Positions 18,651-30,467 of a DNA stretch of 64,000 nucleotides are shown one piece after another. The translations under genes were made by a program, and so were the position numbers. How positions within the stretch are numbered: position 1 is the first letter of the stretch; the number at the start of each line of letters is the position of its first letter. Under the pieces are notes generated by a model. It did no database searches. It was not told the DNA's origin and saw only the letters and a list, made by a program, of their open reading frames with translations. This DNA comes from Xiphydria camelus (Eukaryota > Arthropoda > Insecta > Hymenoptera > Xiphydriidae), in NCBI GenBank assembly GCA_963678675.1, contig OY783191.1, forward strand, positions 13,883,894 to 13,947,893, given 5' to 3'.

Positions 18651-20891
18651 TTCAATCTATAAATTAACGTTGAATTTGTAACAGATATAAATAATATTTA
18701 TGCTTATTATTTTGAGTATCGTTACTCTTGGCTTCCGGGTTTCAGCCGCGTCTGTTCCATTTTTCGGCGCGGCTTCAACCCGGAACGAAAATGTAGCAAT
18801 GCTCAAAATGATATATGTATACACACGTAGGCCGTAAATGACTAAAATTTTTGGGTATTTCTACTTTTCCTATCTACTTTGTAAGAGTACATACCAGCTC
18901 CATGTAATCTTCGTCGTCGTCTGTTAATATTTCCTCAAAAATGTCAAAAATGTCCTCCATATTCGTAGCGGTACAACTTCAAACACGTAATAAAACAACA
19001 ACACAACCAAAATATAAAACACGAGTCGTGAATGTTTACAGCTGCATTCCCTGACGTTTGTAGGTTAGAGCAGCGACCGACCACTCTGCGCATGCGTCAA
19101 TGCCGAGTTAACCTGAACTCTATGGTTAACCGACAGATATCTGACGGTAAAGTTTTTCAGGAAGTTAAACTCCACTCCTTAGTTAACCACATTTTGTAAT
19201 ACAGTCATTTTGGCTAACCCGAAGATTAACCTGCAACCTTCGGTTTAACCTGACATGGTAATACCGGCCCTGAATTGGATTTCCCACTCTTTGGAGGCTT
19301 GTTCTGGCAGCTAACCTTTTCAATGTCCCTCCTAAGCCGTCGCATGCACCTTTGCCGTGGGACGTTGGAAAGAAGTGCCACTCTGCTGCTATGCCAAAGT
19401 CTTGTTCATGATGAATGAGATTGGCAAAATTTTTTCTATTCTTATATTGAGCACTCGCTCCATCAGAAAAATAAATAAGTTTGTTGACTTTACTCAAGTT
19501 TGTTTTCAAAAAATTTATCAAATGTTTTTGGAACACGTAAACTGCCACTGTATCGTGGTGCAAGCAGTATGAAATTATTACAAAACTTTTCATTTTTACT
19601 TCGAAATTATGCTTGTAGTATTTAGATGGCAAATGGGTGAACTGTGGCTTGATTATTATTCCAGTGAATGCCTTGCACTGAATCTTGAATAACAAAAGCG
19701 TAATTTTCAGAAAAATCACACAAAACAATACATTCACCTTCAACAAGTTCTTCCTTTTTAGTACTAACAAAAAGATTTTGCTTTTTGACGAGAAATGAAT
19801 GAAGAAGCAATTTTTCTAAACCGATCTTTAATTTGTCCAAGTATTCATCTACTGGGGATATTAAAATTTGCAAAGATGCTCTGTCAACATTTGTCCACTG
19901 TCTGTAAGTGATTTCATCAATAACATTTTGTGCACTGGGACATGCAGTACACTTTCTAAAGTAGCAATCGGATTCCGCGTCAGAGCAAATCATCCTTTTC
20001 AAGCAATCGTGATAAGTTTTTATAGGATTCAGGGTTTCAGCTGTGAGGTGTTTTATATTAGGCCCTTCAAGTAATAATTTTACATTTTCATGAATACCAC
20101 AAACACATACAGAATGTGTACCACTTGCACCTGCTAACACGCAATGTTTCGGGCGCAAAGATGCAAATTTTGAAAAACTACACTTCAATTCAGGAAATTT
20201 TTCAGTGTGTATAATTGATAAATTTCTCTCAAATTTAATAACAGTAATCTTTTCTGTACATGAATGCGTTGGCCATTTTTCTTCACAGAAACGAAATCCT
20301 TTTTACCTGGCATCATTCGGCTATTGTCATCAAGCTCATAAAAACTAATGACTGAATCGATTACATGTTTTTCTAAGCACGGATGGCTTTTAGGAGAAAG
20401 TGTACATAAAATACCTATTTCATTCGCAGTTTTTTTTGCTACAGTGATCATGTGAGTTGTGGCGGCAGGAAAATGTTGTGCGATTTTTCTAAAAGACCAG
20501 TCTTTGAAAATAGTTAAAATTCTAATTTTTGTTTCACGTTCTTCAGTAGTATCGAATGTGTCTTTCAAAATTTGCAGAACATTATTCCCATCACTCTCCT
20601 CTACACTAACATCATTCACATTACTAGCACCGTCAAATATTTTTTGAGACATCGCCTCGGAAATTTTTTTAACTTTTTCAGAATAGCGCTCCCGAGAAAT
20701 GAGTGCCTTTTTAATAGGTGAAGTACCGATCAAAATCAGACCTTTTTGTTCATTGCGTCTATTGCTTCGGAAATTACTTCTTTATCCTCTTCATACGGTG
20801 CAGGACTCGTTGGGCTAAAGGCTTTTTCCACTTCATCGTCAGTCGAAGCTTTAGGGTCAATATCATCAATTTCTTGATGCTGCGAAATATA

Positions 20892-22895
20892 CAGGGCTTT
20901 AGAAAAGTCTGGAAACGGTCGACTATTCGGTAAAATATACAAGGTATCAAAAAAAGTTAAATACAAAAGTTTTAGGGTTTTTAAGCGTCTACTAGACAGT
21001 TAAAGTTTTAATTATACAGGGTTGGTCATAAAGTCGTGACACACAAAAGTTGCATTTTTTCTAATGGAAATCCCTGTATATTATTGGATATATCAATTCG
21101 TCCTTCAATTTTGAGCAATAATTGTAATGATATAATGCACTTAAATTCAACCGTTTCCGAGTTATCGAGTTTTGAAAATTTTAAATATGTTATAAAAAGT
21201 GAGTCAGTTTCCATGGAGATCATCTGTCGTAACTAGTTTTGACGACGTCTTGTTGACGACCTATTGTCATTTTCCTAAAAGTTTCGTGGTTTTTTGCTTT
21301 AATAATTCCTCAGTGCAATGCAATTAACCGAAGAAGAGCGAATTTCTATCCTTATGATGAGAGGATATGGTGACAGGGTTCGTAGCTATGAGCAAGTGGC
21401 GAATTTGTTTAATGACACGTTTGTAGATCGACCGCCGATAGCTAAGTTTACTGTTCAAAAAACTGTCCATCATTTTGAACAGTTTGGTTCGGTAAAAGAC
21501 CGTCCGTGAACAGGGTGCCCAAAAAGCGCGACGAATGAAGAGAAAAGCTTAGAAGTAATGCAATCTTTCATTGAGGATAGGCATGTTTCAATTCCAAAAG
21601 CTGCCCAAGAACACGAAATCTCCACGTTTTCAGTGCATCGTATTCTTAAAGGATGCAAATTCCACCCATATGAAGTTACTTTAGTTCAAGAATTGTGTGG
21701 TGATGACTACGACAGGCGATTGGAACTTTGCGAAATGTTGATGCAAAAATGTGATGAAAATGTGCATTTTTCGAGAAAAATTGTTTTCAGCGATGAAGCG
21801 ACATTTAATTTAAATGGTACCTTAAACCGTCATAATTGTCATTATTGGAGTGATTCTAATCCACGCTGGATGATTGATAATCACACCCAAACACCAGAAA
21901 AGACTAACGTCTGGTGCGGAATAATTGGTAGACAAGTGATAGGTTCATATTTTTTAGATGGTAATCTAGATGCCAGAAAATATTTGGAATTGTTACAAAA
22001 TTTGATTGTGCCTGGCATTCATGGAGCCGTCGGTGAAGGTTATGCATCGACATGGTTTCAACAAGATGGGGCGCCTCCCCATTTCGGCCGCGAAGTCAGG
22101 GCATATTTGGATGAAGTTTTTCCTCTAAGATGGATCGGAAGGCGAGGCGCAATTGAGTGGCCGGCCAGGTCACCCGATTTAACGCCTCTTGACTACTTCC
22201 TCTGGGGTCACCTGAAAACTAGGGTTTACAAAACTAAACCACGGGATATTAATGAGCTCAGGCAGCGGATAATCGACGAAATTCAGCTTGTGAATGAAAA
22301 TCAATTGAACAACGTGATGTACGGTTTTTATACAAGATTGGCACATTGTCAAGCAGTGAATGGTGCACAATTTGAACACCTTATCAAATAAAAAAAATGC
22401 GTTTTTTATTCAACATAATATTTTTTCGGTTTTTAGGTGCCATTTTCAAACTTCTATTTTCAATTTACTTTAAATATTGTTACAAATTAGGTATTGACTA
22501 TCGAAAATAATTGTTCCTCGTTCAAATAAATGTTTAAATTTGAATTATTTAGTGGGGTTTATTCAAAGGTCTTTTTCGGTTTTTTACTTTTTATAACATA
22601 TTTAAAATTTTCAAAACTGGATAACTCGGAAACGGTTGAATTTAAGTGCATTATGTCAATTACAATTATTGCTCAAAATTGAAGGACGAATTGATATATC
22701 CAATAATATACAGGGGTTTCCATTAGAAAAAATGCAACTTTTGTGTGTCACGACTTTATGACCAACCCTGTATAATTAAAACTTTAACTGTCTAGTAGAC
22801 GCTTAAAAACCCTAAAACTTTTGTATTTAACTTTTTTTGATACCTCGTATATTTTACCGAATAATCGACCGTTTCCAGACTTCTCTAAAGCCCTG
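20892..22895. mobile_element. Mariner-type element, DD41D, TA duplications
   Basis: Ends CAGGGCTTTAGA / CTCTAAAGCCCTG flanked by TA (20890-20891 and 22896-22897). The TIRs are long: the terminal 340 bp on each side are near-perfect inverted copies, including GGTTGGTCATAAAGTCGTGA. Length 2.0 kb, carrying one transposase. It cuts the minus-strand transposase-like gene of the host element. Confidence 0.92.
21318..22391 (+). pseudogene. Mariner DD41D transposase with a single premature stop
   Basis: One frame of 357 codons is broken only by TGA at 21507-21509 (codon 64); the sequence on both sides is in the same frame, and CGA to TGA by CpG decay is the simplest cause. N-terminal helix-turn-helix, then catalytic residues in VFSDEATF, WFQQDGAPPH and SPDLTPLDYFLWG. 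I count 41 residues between the second Asp and the Asp of TPLDYF, which is the DD41D pattern. The element therefore died recently or from one mutation. Confidence 0.9.
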
Positions 22896-24078
22896 TATAT
22901 ATTTACATTGCAAAACATTCGTGACAGTATAAATCACAAGATATATAAATTATCTATACTTCAACAAAAAATGAATAAATTGAAGCAAAAAAGTATATAT
23001 TTAAATTTTTTAGAATTTAAATACAAATAAAAAATAGGTATAATTAATTCATGAATTTCGTTTACTGAAATTAAATGTAGTGATAAGTACCTGATAATCT
23101 GTTCTGGCTTCATTTTCGATTTCGGTATTCTGACGCGAGAGATTCCGGCAATTTCTTACGGCACATATCACAAATTCTTTGCTCAAGAGACTCTTCCGTT
23201 ACGGGCTTATTTAATGCTAATAAATATTCTCTCCGTACTTTCCTGAGACTTTTGATGTTTTTTTATTTTCGGATGAGGAGATAAACCAAAAGGATTAAAG
23301 CATCTATCCTTTCGAATTTTTTGTAGTACCGATGATAGTGGTGGTACTGACATTTTCTCTCGTGTAAATTTCCCTAACTTGATTTTTCTTACTCACTTTT
23401 AGAAATAAAAAGGCTGAAAAGGAAGATGCGAGGGAAGATGTGTGCTCGTACTACGCTTTTTCCGAAGTGAACTGCGTGAGCTGTTCGAGACTGAATATTC
23501 ATACACGCTCCAGCACGTTTCAACTCGTCGCGCGTTGCCCGCGCAACGTGAAGCGCAGTTGAAATTATTTTCTCACTCTTAAACTAGTAACGGTCCCATC
23601 TTTCTGAAAGAAGGCTTTTGTAGCTAAAAACATTACGAATACGATAGTAATTTTTTCAATCGATTTCGTTGTGGTTAACATTATGATAATATTATTTAAA
23701 CAATTAAATTGTTATTATTTCCAAGGTACTCAAGTTGGAGAAGTACAATATTCACGTGACTGAAAGCTGATATTACTACCTTTTAAATGAAAAAAAAAAT
23801 CAACGATATCATTAATAGAACCAGAGATAATGAATTTTACATGTAACAGAATTGGACGAAGCACTGAAATTCACAATGGCCATATTTTCGAGAAAAAATT
23901 TTTTTGAACAAAAACCTCGTATACGTCGTACGTCTGTTAATATACAACTAGACCATTTGCACGCGCAAGCGCGCGCCTAGAACGTATTTCATAACGACAT
24001 TTACATTTACTTCAACACTAATTTTATCAAATTGAATTTCCCCGCTTTAACCATCGAATACTATATCGATATCGATTA

Positions 24079-24936
24079 CACAGGCATACAAAAAAAAAAG
24101 GTCTTGTTCCCAGAACCAGACCAGCATATCTTTATGTCCGTTCGTCTCCATCACGTCACATTTTTTTTTAATCTCAAAAAACCATCAATAGATCATGATT
24201 TTCAAAAAGTTAATGGACTTAAACCAAATTCGCTATAAGGGGTTTTTGGGGTCGCTGATCACGAATCTGAAATCGGATTTCAAAAATTGAAGATGGCGGA
24301 TCCAATATGGCGGACGAGATTTTTGAAAATCGACGGATTCATGCCGAATTTGGTATAAGGAGGTTTTTTGGGTCGCTGATCATGAATTTGAAGTCAGATT
24401 TTAAAAATTCAAGATGGCGGATCCAATATAAAGGACAAGATTTTCGAAAATTTTGAATTTTTGTAAATATAACTTCATATTCGTCATTAGCGATCGAAAA
24501 AAAAACCCTATACCAAATTTGGCATGAATCCGTCGATTTTCGAAAATCTCGTCCTCCATATTGGATCCGCCATCTTGAATTTTTAAAATCTGACTTCAGT
24601 TTCATGATCAGCGACCCAAAAAACCCCCTTATACCAAATTCGGCATGAATCCGTCGATTTTCAAAAATCTCGTCCGCCATATTGGATCCGCCATTTTGCA
24701 TTTTTGAAATCCTATTTCAGATTCGTGATCAGCGATCCAAAAAAACCCCTATAGCGAATTTGGTTTAAGTCCATTAACTTTTTGAAAATCATGATCTATT
24801 GATGGTTTTTTGAGATTAATAAAAAATGTGACGTGATGGAGACAAACGGACACCGGATTCGGATTCAGCGACCCCAAAAACATAGATATACTGGTCTGGT
24901 TCCGGGAACAAGGCCTTTTTTTTTTGTGTGCCTGTG
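24079..24936. mobile_element. Palindromic MITE (858 bp) with TTA duplication
   Basis: Ends CACAGGCATAC / GTGTGCCTGTG with TTA at 24076-24078 and 24937-24939. The two halves are inverted copies, each with repeats of AAGATGGCGGATCCAATATGG and ATCAGCGACCC. A relative lies at 50348-51374. ORFs here are artefacts of the palindrome. Confidence 0.88.
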
Positions 24937-25153
24937 TTATCAACCAACCATTGGCGGTAGGTGATCACGACTTTCGATTATCGATATCGATTGTCAACCA
25001 ACCAATGGGAATAGGTGACTACGACTTTCGATTATATCGCGTTGGATTTTATTAGATAGGATAAGAACTTCGTAAAAGAAATTTGAGGAGGTTTGGAGAG
25101 GTGGAAATTTTTTTGGGTTCAAATCCGTACGATTTGTAAAAGAATGTCCCATA

Positions 25154-25769
25154 TATGTTATTTAATGCATTATCCAAACATCTGTGTAATTTAAATAAGT
25201 TTGACCACCCCAAACCTGAGATATTTAGACTTCAAGTTGGCTTGATTTACACATAACAGATACGTTATGATGGGCAAAACAGTACGTCATTAATTCTATC
25301 GTCAAACCTAAAATTAAGAAGTTGATAAAAAACGAGGATAAGGTAGAATAGGATATCATGAATAATGTGAAAAAAAATGAGAATGATTCACCATCTAGTT
25401 TCCAAGATATAACCATGAGAAGCCCTCACAATTTTGGTCGTATGGACTATGCACATGAGTACGGGTGGCGCAGCCAACGGCGGATGACCGCAACATTTAC
25501 CCCTAATATTTATATACGGCGAATGCAGTTTTTAATTAATTTTTGAAGTGAAACTTCTATAGGCGCCTTGGGCGTGAATCGGTTTTGCTGGAGTCAGGTA
25601 TGTGACAAAAATCCGACACCATGAGTCATCACTGTGCCTCATGGGTCGAGCGTTTGGAGAGAGAAGGGAGGAATGTAGGATCGGTAAAATCGCGGTTACC
25701 ATTACCGGCGGAGCCTAGTAAGTTAGGTGACCTCACTGGCCCCCCGAATAAATTTGGCGATTGCGTATA
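25154..25769. other. Intergenic, no gene seen
   Basis: AT-rich to 25560, then a more GC-rich stretch (25570-25769) without credible coding sequence. I see no terminal repeats here. Confidence 0.5.
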
Positions 25770-26109
25770 CCGTATGTCCCACTCTGTACGGGCCAGTTTG
25801 AAGTTACCTTCGGGGAGGCTTGGTCGGTACTTGAGTCATTTAATACCGGTAGAAGTCGAGTCGGTAGTTAGAGTTGGTGTCAATTCGGGTGATCGAAGCG
25901 TCTAACTTCGAAATTATGAATTTGTCAATAATGGAAATTACTCACCATTATTGACAAATTCATAATTTCGAAGTTAGACGCTTCGATCACCCGAATTGAC
26001 ACCAACTCTAACTACCGACTCGACTTCTACCGGTATTAAATGACTCAAGTACCGACCAAGCCTCCCCGAAGGTAACTTCAAACTGGCCCGTACAGAGTGG
26101 GACATACGG
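25770..26109. mobile_element. Foldback MITE A with TA duplication
   Basis: Nearly perfect palindrome, arms about 165 bp around a short spacer near 25935. Ends CCGTATGTCCCACTC / GAGTGGGACATACGG, flanked by TA (25768-25769, 26110-26111). Contains the core TAGAAGTCGAGTCGGTAG...GATCGAAGCGTCTAAC that recurs at 55.1 and 60.0 kb. Confidence 0.93.
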
Positions 26110-26226
26110 TAACTACAGCTGACTGGGGACCAGTATGGCGTTTTCATTCGTGTGCGTGCTGTAAGTGATATTCATTTGTTTTGTTTTGTGCTATTTTTGA
26201 GTGACATTTAATTGAATTAATGTATA

Positions 26227-27060
26227 ATGGCGAAATCAAATGCGCAGAAATGTAAGGAATATCGTGAGAGACAACGTAAAAAGGATGACAGTAGTGTAAA
26301 AAAAGTGAAAAAGTCTGGGGCCCAACGCACGAGGGAGAGTAAGTTATGAAAACAACTGAGAAACACAGTGGATCAAATTTCCGACGACCAGTTATTAACC
26401 AGTGAACCTGAAAATCATAATGTGCAAAATGAAAATGACATTTTAGCTCCTAACAATTCATCTTCGGTTCAACCCGCTTTTGTTGACAATGATGACCGCG
26501 ACGAGCCAGGACCATCCAATTTACGACGCAATGAACCAGGACCACGTGAACATAATTTATATCAGGACTTGCCATATAGTCATTATAACCGAAATAAAAT
26601 CGCTCATAGGGAATTCAATAAAAAGTTTATAAATAATTATTTCGGTCATACGTGCTCTATTTGTGATAGGTTATGGTTTCAAGACGCTTTAAAAATTTCC
26701 GTTCGTGAACAAGAGGATATTTTGAACGTAATTCTCCCTCGGATTGATGGGGAAATCATTCAAATCTGCTACACCTGTCGTCAAGCACTCAAAAAGAATA
26801 CTATCCCTGCAATGGCCACTTACAATGGTTTCAAATATCCATCGATACCCGACCATTTACCTCCACTAGATTTGGTATTAGAGCGACTTATATTTCCACG
26901 AATCCCCTTTATGAAGATTCGTCGATTGAGACATGTAACATGGTCAATATGGAATTTACGGACAGGTCATTAACGTACCAGTATCTGTGGACACAATGGT
27001 TCATCAACTACCGCGAGGCGTTTGTGCATCAAAAACTACATAAGATGTCGGTAATTGATA
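26227..27060 (+). pseudogene. Helitron-associated (DUF6570-like) protein fragment
   Basis: A first short frame (26227-26349) gives MAKSNAQKCKEYRERQRKK, typical of N-termini of Helitron polyproteins. The next frame (26368-26973) has HTCSICDRLWF and ICYTCRQALKKN Cys motifs and PSIPDHLPPLDLVLERLI. A frame change near 26940 moves the reading to a third frame, which ends at about 27053. No Rep or helicase domain follows, so this is a truncated copy. Helitrons replicate by rolling circle (family knowledge). Confidence 0.75.
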
Positions 27061-27164
27061 CTGGAGGATTACCGTATGAAATCACATTGTAAAGAGTACA
27101 CACAACAAATATAAAACTTCGTTGGTAACCTCAAAAAAAAACGTGTACAGGGTACACGCAACAG

Positions 27165-27542
27165 AAGTGAAACTTCATGCGTAAATCCACGAAATACTAA
27201 TATTGAAAAACAAAATTAGAAAAAAAAACATTGGAACACAAAATTAGAAAAATAAAGGTAAGGTGAAAAAAACAGAATAAAATGTAATCATGCAGTCATG
27301 AAGGTGACGAGAAGTTTTGCGTCTGTTTATTTATTGATGATTATACCAATCGTCTGTTTATTTATTGATGATTATACGCAAAACTTCTCGTCACCTTCTT
27401 GACTGCATGATTACATTTTATTCTGTTTTTTCACCTTACATTTATTTTTCAAATTTTGTTTCCCAATGTTATTTTTTTTCTAATTTTGTTTTTCAATATT
27501 AGTATTTCGTGGATTTACGCATGAAGTTTCACTTCTGTTGCG
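27165..27542. mobile_element. Foldback MITE, 378 bp
   Basis: Arms 27165-27340 and 27365-27542 are inverted copies (ends CACGCAACAGAAGTG / CACTTCTGTTGCGTG). The loop has a 24-bp tandem copy of GTCTGTTTATTTATTGATGA. Flanking duplication unclear. Confidence 0.85.
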
Positions 27543-27591
27543 TGTTATTGTTTAAAGTGATGCTGTCAGTTTGGAGAACCATATATTTTTC

Positions 27592-29560
27592 AAAGCGATT
27601 ACCTGGTGATAAGTTTTGTGTGGTAAATCGAGCAGAGAAGGAAATGAATCAAAGCAGTCGGAAGAGAAAAGTAAATAATGTGTCCCCGACAGCTGAGGAC
27701 TAAATCGGTTCTTATCAGAAAGAAATGCTAGAGACAAATTGTAATAATAGCAGGTACCTAGGACAGAAAAGCTTTACACGACGCATTTAACAGCGGTCAA
27801 TATTGTTTTACAATTGAGGTTAGGAATAAATGTGTAGATTGGTTATAATTTGCGTGTGTTTAATAGGGAAATGCGCCCTATCAAAAATGTTGCAAGCAGC
27901 TTTTCACGCTGAAAATTCTTAGGAGTAACATTATTATTATTATTTGTCCTATTTGTTTTTGATAAAATTGGTACTGTTTTATTACGCTGTCGGCTCTCGA
28001 TGTGACATTTGCTTGTTGTTTACGTCCATACTAATTTCATTAATTAGGTATTATTTTTATCTGCATAATATTTATAGTGCTGATATGGAACCTTGTGGGA
28101 GCCCAGCAATTGGTCTCGCATATATAGCCAGCATCTTATTGGGAACAAAAAATCAGATCATCGCTGAAGCCCCAGTTTTGTACCGAAGATTTTTCCAGAG
28201 AAGTTCTATGGGCGAACGAATCGCAGTAAAGAATATTGGCAACAATCTAAAGAAAGGTACGAAAACATTGGTGTCTTAATTAAATTTTTAAAATACAACA
28301 ATTGGCATTGCTTGCAGATTTAGTAGAGTACAAAAAGTACGGGCAGTGGTAGACAGAGAGTATAAGGCAGTAATGGAAGAAACTGGCCAGTTTATAGAAA
28401 ATGATGTTCGCTTGAGGATCAAAAGTACATGTGCGACAAATGAAAAAAATGACTTTGTCTCGCAACCAACACATGAGCAGTGAAAATTGCTTGCACATTG
28501 CCTGTGTTTCGACCTCAACAAATCCATTCACCTAACTTCGATTACACATAAACACCGAGCAATGGAAGGGTTCCTCCGGAAAATACGCTAGCACAGCTTG
28601 ATCAGCAAATTTTGGTTGCGAGACAAAGTCAGTTTTTTCATTTGTCACACATGTACTTTTGATCCTCAAGCGAACATCATTTTCTATAAACTGGCCAGTT
28701 TCTTCCATTACTGCCTTATACTCTCTGTCTACCGCTGCCCGTACTTTTTGTACTCTATCAAATCTGCAAGCAATGCCAATTGTTGTTGCTGTATTTTAAA
28801 AATTTAATTAAGACACCAATGTTTTCATACCTTTCTTTAGATTGTTGCCAATATTCTTTACTGCGATTCGTTCGCCCATAGAACTTCCCTGGAAAAATCT
28901 TCGGTACGAAACTGGGGCTTCAGCGATGATCTGATTTTTTGTTCCCAATAAAATGCTGACTACATATGCGAGACCAATTGCTGGGCTCCCACAAGGTACC
29001 ATCAGCACTATAAATATTATGCAGATAAAAATAATACCTAATTAATGAAATTAGTATGGACGTAAACAACAAACAAATGTCACATCGAGAGCCGACAGCT
29101 TAATAAAACAGTACCAATTTTATCAAAAACAAATAGGATAAATAATAATAATAATGTTACTCCTAAGAATTTTTTGCGTGAAAAGCTGCTTGCAACATGT
29201 TTGACAGGGCGCATTTCCCTATTAAACACACGGAAATTATAACCAATCTACACATTTATTCCTAACCTTAATTGTAAAACAATATTGACCGCTGTTAAAT
29301 GCGTCGTGTAAAGCTTTTCTGTCCTAGGTACCTGCTATTATTACAATTTGTCTCTAGCATTTCTTGCTGATAAGAACCGATTTAGTCCTCTGCTGTCCGA
29401 CAAATTATTTACCTCCGACTGCTCTTATTCATTTCCTTCGCTGCTCGATTTTCTGCGCGATCTTCGGGAAACTATAAAACTTTCTACCCGGGGCATTAAA
29501 AGAGTTATTCTCTCTTGCAGCCCACCACACAACACTTATCACCAGGTGATCGCTTTGACA
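27592..29560. repeat. 2-kb imperfect palindrome with coding-like arms
   Basis: Left arm 27592-28480 is inverted at about 28607-29560; the centre is unique (28500-28600). Both arms carry the same coding-like segments: one reads MxPCGSPAIGLAY(I/V)(A/V)SILLGTK... (64-66 codons; 28085-28279 plus, 28808-29008 minus), another reads VDREYKAVMEETGQFIEND. The right arm has about 65 extra bases near 29455-29520. I do not recognise the protein. It may be an element with very long inverted repeats, or an inverted duplication of an exon pair. Confidence 0.7.
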
Positions 29561-30467
29561 TCTTAACGACAGAAATGAATCAGTGACACCGACGCTGCTT
29601 AGCTAATGTCAAACTTCAAACGCATGCGATTACGACAAATACGGGCAAGAGCTGACATTCAAATGAACATTTCACGATAACTACTACAACTAGAATGTTG
29701 TAGTTTATATCTAAATTATCTCAAATTCAATCTGCACCGAACATATTTCCTGCACATTCCATGGCGTAGTACAAATTCATTATATTCAACGATAACAACA
29801 AATATCCATTCAATTTTATCAAAACTTGGGGGTGCGTGTTTCCATAGTTGGCCACTACTGGCGCTACTAGTTCATGGCCAGAAGTCTCCGCCCACGTGTA
29901 CATAGCCCATAGCATATATCTGCGAGACCTGCAAGCGAACGAGTGCGTGGAGGGGGAACGGAACAGCGAGCCACGATCGTCGCTCACATGCACACAGAAG
30001 AGTGCGTCGTCTGTATATACAAGCTATTTCGTGTATTGGATCAAAGCCCGGACAGTCCCGGCAAAAAGTTTACTAGCAATGGTAGATCAAAAACACAATA
30101 TAGAATATATTTTACGGCAATAAATGATATCCATCGTATTATCTATTAGTACCGAGTTAATATTGCGTAGTTTTTAATTTTATTTACTACTAATTAAATC
30201 AATTATCAATATTTTAAACATGAACATGTTATGTAACTTTTGTTTGAGGTTGTCGCGGAGGACTACCTTAAACAGTCCCGTCGTCTGGGACTGTAACCGT
30301 CGAGCTCCTCCACGACTCGGGCGCCTACATAAGAAAGGATAATAATGATAAACGATAACATATAATCGTTTTTAAGCAATTGGAAAAGATATTGCAATAT
30401 TATTATTGAAGAACGATTAAAAACGATAGAAAATTATATTGAAAAATTCATATAAGAACAAAAAATT
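29561..30467. other. Intergenic, no gene supported
   Basis: 29840-30070 is more GC-rich than its surroundings and has an open frame of 91 codons without recognisable domain; 30250-30330 has short inverted GC-rich words around CAGTCCC. I see nothing I can name. Confidence 0.4.

Larger units (their letters stand above)
14956..19270. mobile_element. PIF/Harbinger transposon, complete, with 3-bp TGA duplication
   Basis: Ends are GGGCCGGTATTACA...TGGTAATACCGGCCC. TGA at 14953-14955 and 19271-19273 flanks it, a 3-bp target duplication as in Harbinger (usually TWA). Subterminal repeats of GTTAACC type lie at both ends. It encodes the two expected proteins: a Myb/SANT-like protein (+) and a HARBI1-type nuclease (-). 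It is inserted in the coding sequence of the surrounding element. Confidence 0.92.
14732..23354 (-). pseudogene. Transposase-like gene of the 410-bp-TIR element, broken and twice interrupted
   Basis: Read on the minus strand: an N-terminal part beginning at ATG 23354, with a later ICDMCRKKLP Cys motif in a shifted frame; an acidic segment at 20736-20890 cut off by the mariner; 20185-20733; 19622-20188; 19274-19770; and, beyond the Harbinger, 14732-14955. At least three frame changes separate the segments. Striking motifs are KHCVLAGASGTHSVC, YFSDGASAQYKNRKNF and WHFFPTSHGKGACDG, which look like conserved acidic catalytic sites. The frame runs through the Harbinger insertion point once one TGA duplicate is removed. 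I have seen such proteins in arthropod repeats, but I cannot name the superfamily. Confidence 0.7.
13750..23945. mobile_element. Large DNA transposon with about 410-bp inverted terminal repeats, unclassified
   Basis: The left arm (13750-14157) reappears inverted at about 23534-23945 with few mismatches, including GTTAACCACAACGAAATCG and GGGACCGTTACTAG blocks. Both arms start near ACAGAC and could be flanked by TAA, but the ends are indistinct. Interior: a minus-strand transposase-like gene with frameshifts, split by a Harbinger (14956-19270) and a mariner (20892-22895). Without these two insertions the element would be about 3.9 kb. I could not assign a superfamily. Confidence 0.8.
13665..25153. 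mobile_element. Possible outer element marked by a 27-bp inverted pair
   Basis: TATGGGACATTC...AATCGTAC at 13665-13691 is exactly inverted at 25127-25153. The pair encloses the 410-bp-TIR element plus 58 bp on the left and about 1.2 kb (including a MITE) on the right. It may be the termini of an older element into which the inner one inserted, or two copies of a dispersed short repeat. I cannot tell which. Confidence 0.4.

Noticed and set aside
29848..30123. 91-codon plus-strand ORF
   Set aside because: No recognisable domain, no repeat family, no splice or promoter context.
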